Assembly (NCBI GenBank): GCA_017619375.1
Contig: JAFZSL010000070.1
Span: 1 to 64,000, forward strand
Source: Prevotella sp.
Lineage (GTDB): Bacteria; Bacteroidota; Bacteroidia; Bacteroidales; Bacteroidaceae
Reading direction: 5' to 3'
Length of the DNA stretch: 64,000 nucleotides
Shown: one piece after another, positions 33,424-42,268 of the stretch
How positions within the stretch are numbered: the first letter of the stretch is position 1
Layout: each line of letters begins with the position of its first letter
Position numbers and translations under genes: made by a program
The notes under the pieces: generated by a model
What the model was told of the DNA's origin: nothing
Database searches by the model: none
Seen by the model: the letters and a program-made list of their open reading frames with translations, nothing else

Positions 33424-35295
33424 CTATTCTTGCTGTCCTTGTATGTGATGGTAGAGTTTCTTATAAAAGGGATGTCGTGTCAGGGTGGCGCTGTCGCCGA
33501 GTATGATGAGTTTCATGCGTGCTCGTGTGATGGCGACATTCATTCGGCGAAGGTCGCGTAGGAAACCTATTTGGCCTTCATCGTTTGCACGGACGAGGGA
33601 GATGAGTATGATGTCGCGCTCCTGGCCTTGGAAACCATCTACAGTGTTGATGGAGATGAGATGTCGGAAAGGTTTGAAAAAAGCCTTCTTGGACACCATG
33701 CGTCTGAGGTGCTGCACCTGGGCGCGGTAGGGTGAGATGACGCCCACGTCGATACGCTCCTCCAGGATACGTTCCTTGCCTATCTTCTTGAAATAGTTTT
33801 CGAGCGTTTCCAACGTGAGTGCCGCCTCGGCCTTGTTGATGCGGCCGAAAGTCTCTCCCACGAACTCCTCTTGGCAGTCGAGTCCTGCAGTGTCCACCCA
33901 CATCATCGGATGGTCGTAGTCGAGGATGCCCCGTTGCTTGACCAGAGGTGCGGTCTCCACCATCCCCCCATAGAAATATTCTGACGAGAACCGCATGATG
34001 GCTTCGTTCATGCGGTATTGCACGCGCAGCAGCGTCACCACCTCCGGTTTGTTTTCCACGATGCGTTCCATCAGGGTCTTGCCCAGGCCTCCTTTCAGTG
34101 CCGCGAGGCTTTTCACCGTGGGCGGCAACTGACAATGGTCGCCGGCGAACACCACCCTTGAGGCTTTGCGTATGGGAATCCAGCAGGCTGCTTCCAGGGC
34201 TTGCGCCGCCTCGTCGATGAACAGCGTCCCGAATTTCTGTCCGTCGAGCAGGCGGTTGGCCGATCCGGCCAAGGTGGATGCTATGACACGTGCTTCGCTG
34301 AAGAGTTCGTTTTGTATGCGCAATTCCAATTCCGTGGCGCGTGCTTGCAGCCGGTCGCGTTTCTGGTGGTACTGGTTGCTCTTCCTGTGCTCCTGGCGTA
34401 GTTCGCGTAGTGCCTTGCGAATGCTCCACAACTGCGGATAGTCGGGATGGGCTTCGAAACGCCGCTCATAAGTGAACGACAGCATCTTGTCGTTCACACG
34501 GGTGGGATTGCCTATGCGCAGCACGTTGATGCCCCGGTCGGTGAGTTGTTCTGATATCCAGTCAACGGCCATGTTGCTTTGGGCACACACGAGCACCTGG
34601 CTCTCACGGCGGAGCGTTTCGCTAATGGCCTCCACCAAGGTGGTGGTCTTCCCCGTGCCGGGAGGTCCGTGGACCACCATCACATCCTTGGCACACAGCA
34701 CTTCGTTGACGGCTTTCTCCTGTGTGGGGTTGAGCCAGGGGAAGCGCATGGGCGAGAAGGTGTACCTGGCAGCGGGTTGGCGTGAGTAGAAGAGGTCGCG
34801 CAGGTAGGCCAGGCGGTTGTTTTTTGCCTTGGTCACCCTGTCGAGAGCCTCGAACATCAGCCGGTAGGTGGTCTCGTCGAAAAACAGTTGTACGCCAAGG
34901 TTGTCGCCGTTTTGCACTTCTGCCACGGTGCCGCTGTCGGGCACGATGACCACCATGCGGTCGCCATCGGCGTAGTTCACCGTGCAGGTTTGCTTGAAAT
35001 AGGTGATTTTCTCCCCACCCTTCCCGTCGTTGGCTACACGGAAGAAACACACAGGACGACCATATTCGAAATTATGTTCGATATCGTCGTCCTGTGTGCG
35101 GTGGACTTCCACCACGAGTTGGTTGAGCGAGTTGTAATAGGAGCGGCCGCCACGGATGGGATACCAGGCATCGCCGCGTTTCACCTTTCGCATCAGCCCC
35201 ATCGACTCGGTTTGCCGTCGGTAAGCCTCGCGTTCGGTGTGATACTCTATCTCAAGCAACAGTCGCTGCTGTTGCAGCAACAAGAGTGTGTTCAT
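33424..35295 (-). CDS. SF1 (Upf1/IGHMBP2-like) helicase
   Basis: A 623-residue superfamily 1B helicase. Motif I is GPPGTGKTTTLVEA (about 208-221), motif II FIDEAAQALEA, motif III GDHCQLPP, then the Upf1-type QYRMNEAI, DGFQGQERDIILIS and VAITRARMKLIILGD motifs. The N-terminal region carries a beta-barrel 1B insert. It unwinds nucleic acid with ATP. It is odd as the last gene of a polysaccharide operon: its start overlaps the licD stop by 4 bases (ATGA), so it is co-translated, but its role is probably general nucleic-acid metabolism. Confidence 0.9.
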   Translation of the reverse strand: MNTLLLLQQQRLLLEIEYHTEREAYRRQTESMGLMRKVKRGDAWYPIRGGRSYYNSLNQLVVEVHRTQDDDIEHNFEYGRPVCFFRVANDGKGGEKITYFKQTCTVNYADGDRMVVIVPDSGTVAEVQNGDNLGVQLFFDETTYRLMFEALDRVTKAKNNRLAYLRDLFYSRQPAARYTFSPMRFPWLNPTQEKAVNEVLCAKDVMVVHGPPGTGKTTTLVEAISETLRRESQVLVCAQSNMAVDWISEQLTDRGINVLRIGNPTRVNDKMLSFTYERRFEAHPDYPQLWSIRKALRELRQEHRKSNQYHQKRDRLQARATELELRIQNELFSEARVIASTLAGSANRLLDGQKFGTLFIDEAAQALEAACWIPIRKASRVVFAGDHCQLPPTVKSLAALKGGLGKTLMERIVENKPEVVTLLRVQYRMNEAIMRFSSEYFYGGMVETAPLVKQRGILDYDHPMMWVDTAGLDCQEEFVGETFGRINKAEAALTLETLENYFKKIGKERILEERIDVGVISPYRAQVQHLRRMVSKKAFFKPFRHLISINTVDGFQGQERDIILISLVRANDEGQIGFLRDLRRMNVAITRARMKLIILGDSATLTRHPFYKKLYHHIQGQQE

Positions 35296-36044
35296 CCTTT
35301 CTGCGGCGGCGTGGCAGGCTGGCCGTGGGGATACTTATTGTGTGTGGTGACATCCAGTTTGTCCTTCCACTCCACAAGGTGCTTGAGTTCGTTCACCCAA
35401 TTCCAACTTGGGTCGGGAGTCATATAGTTGGGGCCGTATCTGAACTGGCAGATTTCCTCTGCGTTCTCGGGGATGTACACCTCGATGCCCTCGAAGTGTG
35501 TCTTTTTCCTTTCCCGTTTGTAAGGCACCTCTATCCTTCTTGCCATGAATTTGCCTTTTTCTTCCTTCCTTAGCACGAAGTCGCAGCAGTAGGGATAGGT
35601 GTCGATGGCAGGGTAGAAATAGAAGATGTCTATTCTCACGCCGTTGTATTCGAAGGTGTCTTCCCGCCCAAGACGCCCATCGTCAACCAAGTTGCAGAAA
35701 AGCCAGGTGAATCCCGCCTTTTCAAGTGCCGTCACGACCTCCGGACTGAAGTCATCAATCCACATGGAAGTGTCGATGTCGATGTCGTGCTTGATGAAGC
35801 CGTGCTCGCGAATGGCTCCCAGGATGGAACCGAAAGCGAGCGTGTATTTGAAGCCTCCTGCTTCCATGCAATCGACGAATTTTTCAAGAGCTTCCAAGGC
35901 ATGTGCATGGAAATATGCAGCCTTTTGGGCTTTCTCCACACGCTCTCGGTGTCGGGTGATGGGGCCGAAGATGATTCCTGCCAGTCGGTATAGAAAAGGC
36001 TGGTTCTCCAGGACCTCCTTGGCCTTTTTTATGAGTTTGTCCAT
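35292..36044 (-). CDS. LicD-family phosphotransferase
   Basis: A 250-residue LicD-type protein of the nucleotidyltransferase fold. The signature LAFGSILGAIREHGFIKHDIDID (written here as GSILGAIREHGFIKHDIDID, about 72-91) contains the GS and DxD residues that bind nucleotide and metal. LicD enzymes transfer phosphorylcholine or another phospho-substituent onto surface sugars. No choline kinase or cytidylyltransferase gene is in the window, so the phospho-group is uncertain. It lies between the GH65-like glycosidase gene (62-bp spacer) and the helicase gene. Confidence 0.85.
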   Translation of the reverse strand: MDKLIKKAKEVLENQPFLYRLAGIIFGPITRHRERVEKAQKAAYFHAHALEALEKFVDCMEAGGFKYTLAFGSILGAIREHGFIKHDIDIDTSMWIDDFSPEVVTALEKAGFTWLFCNLVDDGRLGREDTFEYNGVRIDIFYFYPAIDTYPYCCDFVLRKEEKGKFMARRIEVPYKRERKKTHFEGIEVYIPENAEEICQFRYGPNYMTPDPSWNWVNELKHLVEWKDKLDVTTHNKYPHGQPATPPQKG

Positions 36045-36106
36045 TTGATTCTTCAGGTGTTTCCAGTATTCCTGGTGTTCTTGGGGATTCTATTGTTCCT
36101 ATGTTT

Positions 36107-38245
36107 TTAGGGCAATGGTAGCAAGCCCTCCCATTTCACGTCCCATTTGCCGTTGTCGGGGAATCCGGGGTTGTGGCGTGTCTCTCCATCCCATCCGGCA
36201 CACATCATCGCCACGGCGGTGAGCAGTCCTCCATTGCCGGGGAGGTAGCATCTGAGGCGGTTGTCTTGGTAGTTGTGCCCGTTGGGGAGGTAAGTGTTGG
36301 TGCGTTGCGGTGTAAGTAGCGCGTTGATGGCGTCATGAGGCTCACCCAGTCTTGCTGCGTTCATGGCCGTCATGGGGAAGTCCCACCCCCATGTCTTGTC
36401 CCAATTCCAATTACCGAGGACCCAATGCAGGGTGTTGCGCATGATGTCGTTGTCCGCTTGTGGCGTGGCAGGCAAGATACCTACCGCACCGAGGACAGCC
36501 ATATGGTCGCTGGTGAAACGGATGTCCTCATAGGTTTGCGGGGCGGTTTCTGCTGCCAGGTAGAGGCTGTCTTTCGCGGCGAGGGAAGAGAGGAGGGTGA
36601 TGATGTTGTCCCATTCCGGCAAGCGGGGCATTCCGGCACGCACGCGCCATTGTTGAGCCAGGTCGAGAGCGAAATGCCAGTAAGACAGTTCAAATGGTGG
36701 GTTCACCGTCTCATCGGCGCGCAGGGTTTCCTGTGCCGGGATGCAGCCTTTGAGCACATAGCGGTTGCGTGGCTCGTCATAGGAGGCAAAGGATGCCATG
36801 AATTCGGCTGTCTCAGCCACGATGTCTTTGTATTTGGATAGGATGCGAGCCTTTCCAGCCTCATCGGAGGCACGGTAGAGCAATTCAGCCAGATAGATGG
36901 GGTGTGGCTGCTGCCAGATGAGAAAACTTCCCACTTTGGAGGGTGCCTCTTTTCCCGAGGGGTCGGTCATCTTCATCCACCTCACCCCCTTGAACCCTTG
37001 GCGGTTGGCAATCTCCCTTGCCACGGGAAGGACGGTGAAATACCAATCGAGCGAGCGTTCGAGCACCTCGGGATGCCCCCAGAGTGCAAATTGTGCCTGA
37101 TGCCACCAGATCATCTCCAAATGGAATTTGCCAAACCAAGAATTGTAGGTGAGTCCGGTTTCTTGTGGCGGGGTGTCTCCCCCGTCGTTGACGGCAAGGA
37201 GGTATTGGCTCAGCACCACGCGGCGTTCCAGTTCGCGAGCCCTTTCGTCGGTGCAGGCGGAAAAGTCCACGATGCCACCTTCTTTCCAATAGCGTTGCCA
37301 GTATTGGCTTGACGCCTCTTTCACCTCTTCGAAGGAGAGCAATGGCCTATTGGAATCTTTCTGCTCATAGAATTCGCAGGTGAGCGATGTCACTTGGTCG
37401 GGACAACTGAAATATTGCTTGTTCCACATGGGTTGCTCACTTTTGAACTCAATATAGCCATGCCGGCCCTGGTCCCAATGGATGGTGAGATAGTAGGCAG
37501 CCTTGTCAAACCTTGACTTTCCGTCGAGGATGCGTTTGAGTGTGTCGGTGCAGGATTTGCCTATGCCCTCGAAACTGGCGATGTTGCGCTCCCATTCATC
37601 CCAGTCGCAGGCATCATCACTATGCTTGCCTGTGGGGTAGGGGAACTTGAATGTGACTTTCTTGTCAGGGTCGTCGCTCTCTATGCGTGTAGCCACCAAG
37701 TCGCGTTCCGGGTGGCAGACGGTGGTCACGTGGTAGTGATGGCCACGATAGGTGAAACGACTTTCAATGATACCTGTCCATAGGTCGAGCGTCTGGTCGA
37801 TATCATGCACTTCACTTGGTTCAAGATCAAGGCCGATGGCGCCCAGGTGGAGACGGTGGGGGTTTTGCCGATGCCATTCGGCGGCGCCATGGGGACGTCC
37901 CTCCTTGAACTGTGTGGAGTAGAATTCGGTGTGTCCATGCCCGAAGTCGTAGGCTTTCAGCGCTTCTTCAGGGCGGTATTGCTCGGGGTTGGGGAAACTG
38001 TGCCATCCCCAGTCGCTCATCGTGCCCAAAGGCACGCCGTTGGCATAGGTGCGCGGGAATGACTGCAGTCCTGTGGCATCAACGGTGAAGGCGAAGCCGC
38101 CATTTCCCACGGTGAGTGATGCCAGGGTGTCGAGTGTGGTGACATGGGGATTGTTGCGCCTGACCACCGCTTCCCGGTCGATGGGTTGCGCCCATGATGG
38201 CAGTATGACGCCTGCCAATAGGATAAGGAAAATGTGTCGGATCAT
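36107..38245 (-). CDS. Exported GH65-like (alpha/alpha)6-barrel glycosidase
   Basis: A 712-residue protein started at the ATG complementary to 38243-38245, because MIRHIFLILLAGVILPSWAQ is a signal peptide and the upstream extension encodes only the spacer repeats. An N-terminal beta-sandwich (about 30-270) leads to an alpha-barrel with YNSWFGKFHLEMIWWHQAQ and repeated Trp-rich segments, the look of GH65 or related inverting enzymes. The catalytic residues cannot be named with confidence. It is expected in the periplasm, where it could trim or recycle the glycan assembled by the locus. Confidence 0.72.
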   Translation of the reverse strand: MIRHIFLILLAGVILPSWAQPIDREAVVRRNNPHVTTLDTLASLTVGNGGFAFTVDATGLQSFPRTYANGVPLGTMSDWGWHSFPNPEQYRPEEALKAYDFGHGHTEFYSTQFKEGRPHGAAEWHRQNPHRLHLGAIGLDLEPSEVHDIDQTLDLWTGIIESRFTYRGHHYHVTTVCHPERDLVATRIESDDPDKKVTFKFPYPTGKHSDDACDWDEWERNIASFEGIGKSCTDTLKRILDGKSRFDKAAYYLTIHWDQGRHGYIEFKSEQPMWNKQYFSCPDQVTSLTCEFYEQKDSNRPLLSFEEVKEASSQYWQRYWKEGGIVDFSACTDERARELERRVVLSQYLLAVNDGGDTPPQETGLTYNSWFGKFHLEMIWWHQAQFALWGHPEVLERSLDWYFTVLPVAREIANRQGFKGVRWMKMTDPSGKEAPSKVGSFLIWQQPHPIYLAELLYRASDEAGKARILSKYKDIVAETAEFMASFASYDEPRNRYVLKGCIPAQETLRADETVNPPFELSYWHFALDLAQQWRVRAGMPRLPEWDNIITLLSSLAAKDSLYLAAETAPQTYEDIRFTSDHMAVLGAVGILPATPQADNDIMRNTLHWVLGNWNWDKTWGWDFPMTAMNAARLGEPHDAINALLTPQRTNTYLPNGHNYQDNRLRCYLPGNGGLLTAVAMMCAGWDGETRHNPGFPDNGKWDVKWEGLLPLP

Positions 38246-38251
38246 AGGGGG

Positions 38252-38291
38252 TAGGTCTTTAAGGTCTTCAAAGTCATCAAGGTCTTCAAGG
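38252..38291. repeat. 9-base-period spacer repeat
   Basis: AAGGTCTTC-type units (AAGGTCTTC, AAAGTCATC, AAGGTCTTC) repeat with a 9-base period between the glycosidase start and the end of the PMT-like gene, overlapping the last codons of the latter. It is one of several degenerate short-period repeats found at gene junctions in this window. Confidence 0.65.
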
Positions 38292-39920
38292 TATGACTTC
38301 ATACACCCCGTCCATCAACTTGCGGCATCTTTGCTTTTTGCACAAGTTGTCAAGAGGGTGTTGGAAGGATTCCATCTGGGTGACCACATAGACAGGCACG
38401 CCTTCCAATTTTGGATTGCTTCTGATGTCGCCCAGCGCCTTGTTGATGTTTTCCTCGTTGTTTTGCATCTCCGATTCCAGCAAGGCCACGTAGCGATTGC
38501 CGTCGCTCATTTCAAACGACCGGTTTGGAAGATTCTTGAATTTGTAGCCTTCTTCCAGTAGCAAGGAGGGATAGAGTGAAAGATCGTTCCATGTGAGCGC
38601 CACGACGACGTAACGGTTTGGAGCGTTCTTGTCGAGATAGGCTTTCACCTCATGGATGTGTTCCTTTTGGCGGCTCTTCACCTTGTGTATGTAGAAAGGA
38701 TAGAAAAAGTGTCCCGAGTAGACCATCAACTCATCTTCGGTGAAGAATCCCAGACTGGTGCCTATCCCCAATTGCCAATGGCGTGGGCTGTTGGCATCGG
38801 TGTACAAGCTGAGGTTGGGGCCTGCCTTGGACACGCAGTCCTCTGTGTTGCGCCAGGGCTTGTCGGGGAAGTCAAACCTGAGTGATACGATGTAATAGGC
38901 CACCAATGCGACGACCATGGCATAGCCCAGCGTCTTGTATCGTTTGCCCAAAGCCTTCAGGTATTGGATGGCATGGCAGGTGAGGATGGCGACAAAGGGG
39001 AGAAGGTAGAGATAATGCTTTGCCGCTCCTCCGTTGAGACGGTAGAAATAATGGATGAGCACCATGGGCAGCAATGCGATGAGTAGCATCAAGTATTGTT
39101 TCCTTCGCGCCACGCAAGCGATACCGATGGGTATCAGGATGATGTTGACCAGAGTGTAGTAGGAGAAGATGGCGATAAGTCCCATCTGTAGCAACCGACC
39201 ATTGCCGTTCATTGTTTCTGCTGCCGTAAGGGTCTTGAACGGGTTGGCTTGGAACAGTGTGTATGCCGCCAGCATGAATGCCAAGACGACAACGGCCGCC
39301 GCCGCCGACAAGACGATGCTTCTCTTGATGCTCGTCCCTCGGTGGAGAAAGAGAAGCAGGATGACGGGATAGATGATGATGATGTCGATGCGGAAGACGG
39401 TGGCGATGCACATGATGACGAGTGGCTGCCAGAAAGGCGCCTCCTTCATGATGAGGAGAAACGCCCATAGTGCAAGGGCGTAGGAGAACGACGAGGTGTT
39501 GGGGTAGGTGGCTATGGCGTAGGTCTCCGGGAGCAGGATCAGTGCAAAAAGGACGAGGGTCTTGCTCATTCCGGTCACCCTGTGCACGAACGCCACGGCG
39601 AGGGGGATGGCTGCCAATGCCGCCAATGCCGACATCAGGCTGTATATGGTGTTGCAACTGAGGAAGGGCAAAAGATGTTTCACGCACACGATGAAGTAGA
39701 TGATGGCTGGTTGCATCCCGTATTGATAGGATGCCTCCGGGGGTATTGCCCATCCATTATTGTACATGACGGAACTGCTTGCGATGATGCGCAAGGAGTC
39801 ACCTTCGAAGGTGAGTTCGAAAGGGAACATTTCCGCGAGCATCCACAAGACGAATGCTCCTAACAGCCAATAGTATGATGCTGGGGTGGGGGTGAGCGTG
39901 ACAGGTCTTCTGCTTTCCAT
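38286..39920 (-). CDS. PMT-like (GT-C) membrane glycosyltransferase
   Basis: A 544-residue protein started at the ATG complementary to 39918-39920, which lies one base after the stop of the upstream GT2 gene. About ten transmembrane segments fill residues 15-370, with an acidic Glu-rich first loop (FELTFEGDSLRI) as in GT-C enzymes, and a soluble C-terminal domain of about 170 residues. GT-C enzymes use polyprenyl-phosphate sugars on the outer face of the inner membrane. The DPM-like GT2 next to it could supply that donor, and GtrA could flip it. Confidence 0.75.
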   Translation of the reverse strand: MESRRPVTLTPTPASYYWLLGAFVLWMLAEMFPFELTFEGDSLRIIASSSVMYNNGWAIPPEASYQYGMQPAIIYFIVCVKHLLPFLSCNTIYSLMSALAALAAIPLAVAFVHRVTGMSKTLVLFALILLPETYAIATYPNTSSFSYALALWAFLLIMKEAPFWQPLVIMCIATVFRIDIIIIYPVILLLFLHRGTSIKRSIVLSAAAAVVVLAFMLAAYTLFQANPFKTLTAAETMNGNGRLLQMGLIAIFSYYTLVNIILIPIGIACVARRKQYLMLLIALLPMVLIHYFYRLNGGAAKHYLYLLPFVAILTCHAIQYLKALGKRYKTLGYAMVVALVAYYIVSLRFDFPDKPWRNTEDCVSKAGPNLSLYTDANSPRHWQLGIGTSLGFFTEDELMVYSGHFFYPFYIHKVKSRQKEHIHEVKAYLDKNAPNRYVVVALTWNDLSLYPSLLLEEGYKFKNLPNRSFEMSDGNRYVALLESEMQNNEENINKALGDIRSNPKLEGVPVYVVTQMESFQHPLDNLCKKQRCRKLMDGVYEVIP

Positions 39921-39921
39921 G

Positions 39922-40668
39922 TCAGTCGTGCTTTGGGGCTTTGCCCTTGAGGTTGGCGTTGATTTTGCGGAAATCGCCCAAGGCTTTCCAACCAATCTTG
40001 AAGATGCGCTTCATATTGATGGAATTGACGCCACCCTGGCGGGGCTTGAAGGTGATTTCGTAGAACTTGATGGCATATTTCCATTTCACGGCGATGGCGG
40101 AAATGGCCACGTTGCAGAGACCGTAGTCTTCTGGTATGACATCCATGATGGCTTGTAGCTTGTCACGCTGCATCAGACGGAAAGGCGTGTTGGCATCGGT
40201 CACCCATTCGTGGAACATCAGCCACACCACCAGGCGCAACGTCTTGGTGACGAAGACGCGGCTGGAGCCGTCTTGGCGGCCTTTGCGGTAGCCGATTTGG
40301 AAATCATAGTCGTGACGATGGTCGAACATCTGCCAGAATTCCTCTGGGTCGGTCTGTCCGTCGGAGTCGGTTTGGAACACATAGTCGGCACCATTGGAGA
40401 TGGCGTGGCGGTAGAGGTGGAGCACCGTTTGCCCGTGTCCGCCATTGGGTTTCGTAAGCGGCTCGAAATGGTCGTAACCGCCTTGTGCCTTCAATGCAGT
40501 CATCACCTCATAAGTGTCGTCCTTGCTGCCGTCGTTGGCGATGGCAAGCACGGCCTCGCAGCCTTCCATGCCGTTGATACGCTCTACTACGGGATACCAT
40601 TGCTTGATGGTGGTCTCGATGTTGGCCGACTCGTTGTAGGCGGGCATGACAAAATAAAACTTTTCCAT
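39922..40668 (-). CDS. DPM-like polyprenyl-phosphate glycosyltransferase (GT2)
   Basis: A 248-residue GT2 enzyme of the dolichyl-phosphate-mannose synthase type, without transmembrane segments. It has VMPAYNESANIETTI at the start, DGSKDDT, the metal motif QTDSDGQTDP and an R/W-rich acceptor region. It likely makes a polyprenyl-phosphate sugar in the cytoplasm. Its neighbours GtrA (18 bp upstream) and the PMT-like transferase (1 bp downstream) complete a make-flip-transfer trio. Confidence 0.85.
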   Translation of the reverse strand: MEKFYFVMPAYNESANIETTIKQWYPVVERINGMEGCEAVLAIANDGSKDDTYEVMTALKAQGGYDHFEPLTKPNGGHGQTVLHLYRHAISNGADYVFQTDSDGQTDPEEFWQMFDHRHDYDFQIGYRKGRQDGSSRVFVTKTLRLVVWLMFHEWVTDANTPFRLMQRDKLQAIMDVIPEDYGLCNVAISAIAVKWKYAIKFYEITFKPRQGGVNSINMKRIFKIGWKALGDFRKINANLKGKAPKHD

Positions 40669-40686
40669 AGGATAGATGTTTTGGGG

Positions 40687-41115
40687 TTAGTGATTATTTA
40701 GTTCGGATTTATCCTCTTTCACCCTGAAGGTGACGAACTTGTTGAGCAGGAACTGGAAGAACACCACCAACACGATGCTTGCCAGTTTGGTAATGGACTT
40801 GTTGAAATGTAGTTTATCGATGCCCACCCATAGTATGAAATTGCTCATCAGCAGGCCGGTGAGCCCCACGGCAAGGAATATGCTGAAACGTTGAGCCGTC
40901 TTGTCGTTTACCTTGAAATTGTAGGTGCGGTTGAGGTAGAAACTGGTGGTGATGCCCACCAGCACGGAAATGCAATTGGCCACCAGGTAGTTGAAGTTCA
41001 ACCCCCGGATGAGCAAGGTGAAAACAAGGAAGTCGAGGGAAGCGGTGAAACTTCCGATGATGCCGTAAAGGATCAAGTGGCGGAACTTGGCATACAGCCT
41101 CTTGAGCAATTCCAT
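40687..41115 (-). CDS. GtrA-family membrane protein
   Basis: A 142-residue protein with four predicted transmembrane segments and the GtrA pattern FLVFTLLIR...VANCISVLVGITTSFYLNRTYNF...FQFLLNKFVTF. GtrA proteins are thought to flip polyprenyl-linked sugars for surface-glycan glucosylation or similar. It stands between the UDP-galactopyranose mutase gene and the DPM-like GT2 gene with short spacers (10 and 18 bases). Confidence 0.88.
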   Translation of the reverse strand: MELLKRLYAKFRHLILYGIIGSFTASLDFLVFTLLIRGLNFNYLVANCISVLVGITTSFYLNRTYNFKVNDKTAQRFSIFLAVGLTGLLMSNFILWVGIDKLHFNKSITKLASIVLVVFFQFLLNKFVTFRVKEDKSELNNH

Positions 41116-41125
41116 AGGATGTCGA

Positions 41126-42253
41126 TTAGATGTTGAGGCTCATCACCTTTTCAATGATGGGGGCCATGTCGTAATATTTGTATTCTGCCAGTCGGCCTCC
41201 GAAGACCACGTCTTGTCTTGCTGCAGCCATGGCCCTGTATTGTTCGGCCAACGTGTTGTTTCGCTCGTCGTTCACAGGATAATAAGGTTCCATCCCTGCC
41301 TGCCACTCTGTGGAGTATTCGCGGGAAACGACGGTCTTGGGGCAGTCGTACACCTGCTGGCCGAACATCTCGAAGTGCTTGTGCTCGATGATGCGGGTGT
41401 AGGGTGTGGTGGCGTCGGTATAGTTCACCACGGCGTTTCCTTGGTAGTTGGGCATGTCGAGTATCTCTTGCTCGAATCTCACCGTGCGGTAGTTGAGTTT
41501 GCCCAGTTCATAGTCGAAATATTCATCGATTTTGCCGGTATACACCACTTTTTCCGCCATAGCCTCGAAATGCTGGCGGTTGTCGAAGAAGTCTGTCCCC
41601 ACTTGGCATTCCACTCCTTCGAGCAACCCCTCGATGAGCAGGTTGTAGCCACCGATGGGAATGCCTTGGTAGGAGTCGTTGAAATAGTTGTTGTCGAAGA
41701 CGAGGCGTACGGGCAGTCTCCTGATGATAAAGGCTGGCAAGTCGGTGCATTTCCGCCCCCATTGCTTCTCCGTATATCCTTTGATGAGGCGTTCGTAGAT
41801 GTCACGTCCAATGAGGGTGAGCGCCTGTTCCTCCAAGTTGCGTGGTTCGTTGATACCTGCCGCCCTCATGGCTTCCAAGGTCTCCCGGCGCTGTTCCTCT
41901 ATCTTGGCCATGGCGTCCTCAGGAGTGGTGACCCCCCACATCTGGTAGAAGGTGTTCATGTTGAAGGGCAGGTTGTAGAGTTTCCCCTTGTAGTTGGCCA
42001 CGGGCGAGTTGGTGTATCGGTTGAAGGGGGTGATGGCGTTGACGAAGTCCCACACTTTCTTGTTGGACGTATGGAAGATGTGTGCGCCATACACGTGTAC
42101 ATTGATACCTTCCACCTTCTCGCAGTAAATGTTTCCTCCGAGGTGTGGACGCTTGTCGATCACCAAGCATCGCTTCCCTTTCTTGTGGGCGAGGTGGGCG
42201 AAAGTGGCGCCGAAGAGGCCAGAGCCCACGATGAGATAGTCGTATTTTTTCAT
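41126..42253 (-). CDS. glf: UDP-galactopyranose mutase
   Basis: A 375-residue flavoenzyme. The FAD-binding motif is VGSGLFGATFAHLAHKKGKR (about 7-26), followed by VIDKRPHLGGNIY. The conserved region YGAHIFHTSNKKVWDFVN and the C-terminal arginines match Glf. It interconverts UDP-galactopyranose and UDP-galactofuranose in the cytoplasm, so the polymer probably contains galactofuranose. It is preceded by the ATP-grasp gene (15-bp spacer) and followed by GtrA. Confidence 0.95.
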   Translation of the reverse strand: MKKYDYLIVGSGLFGATFAHLAHKKGKRCLVIDKRPHLGGNIYCEKVEGINVHVYGAHIFHTSNKKVWDFVNAITPFNRYTNSPVANYKGKLYNLPFNMNTFYQMWGVTTPEDAMAKIEEQRRETLEAMRAAGINEPRNLEEQALTLIGRDIYERLIKGYTEKQWGRKCTDLPAFIIRRLPVRLVFDNNYFNDSYQGIPIGGYNLLIEGLLEGVECQVGTDFFDNRQHFEAMAEKVVYTGKIDEYFDYELGKLNYRTVRFEQEILDMPNYQGNAVVNYTDATTPYTRIIEHKHFEMFGQQVYDCPKTVVSREYSTEWQAGMEPYYPVNDERNNTLAEQYRAMAAARQDVVFGGRLAEYKYYDMAPIIEKVMSLNI

Positions 42254-42268
42254 AGGTCGCTTGTTATT

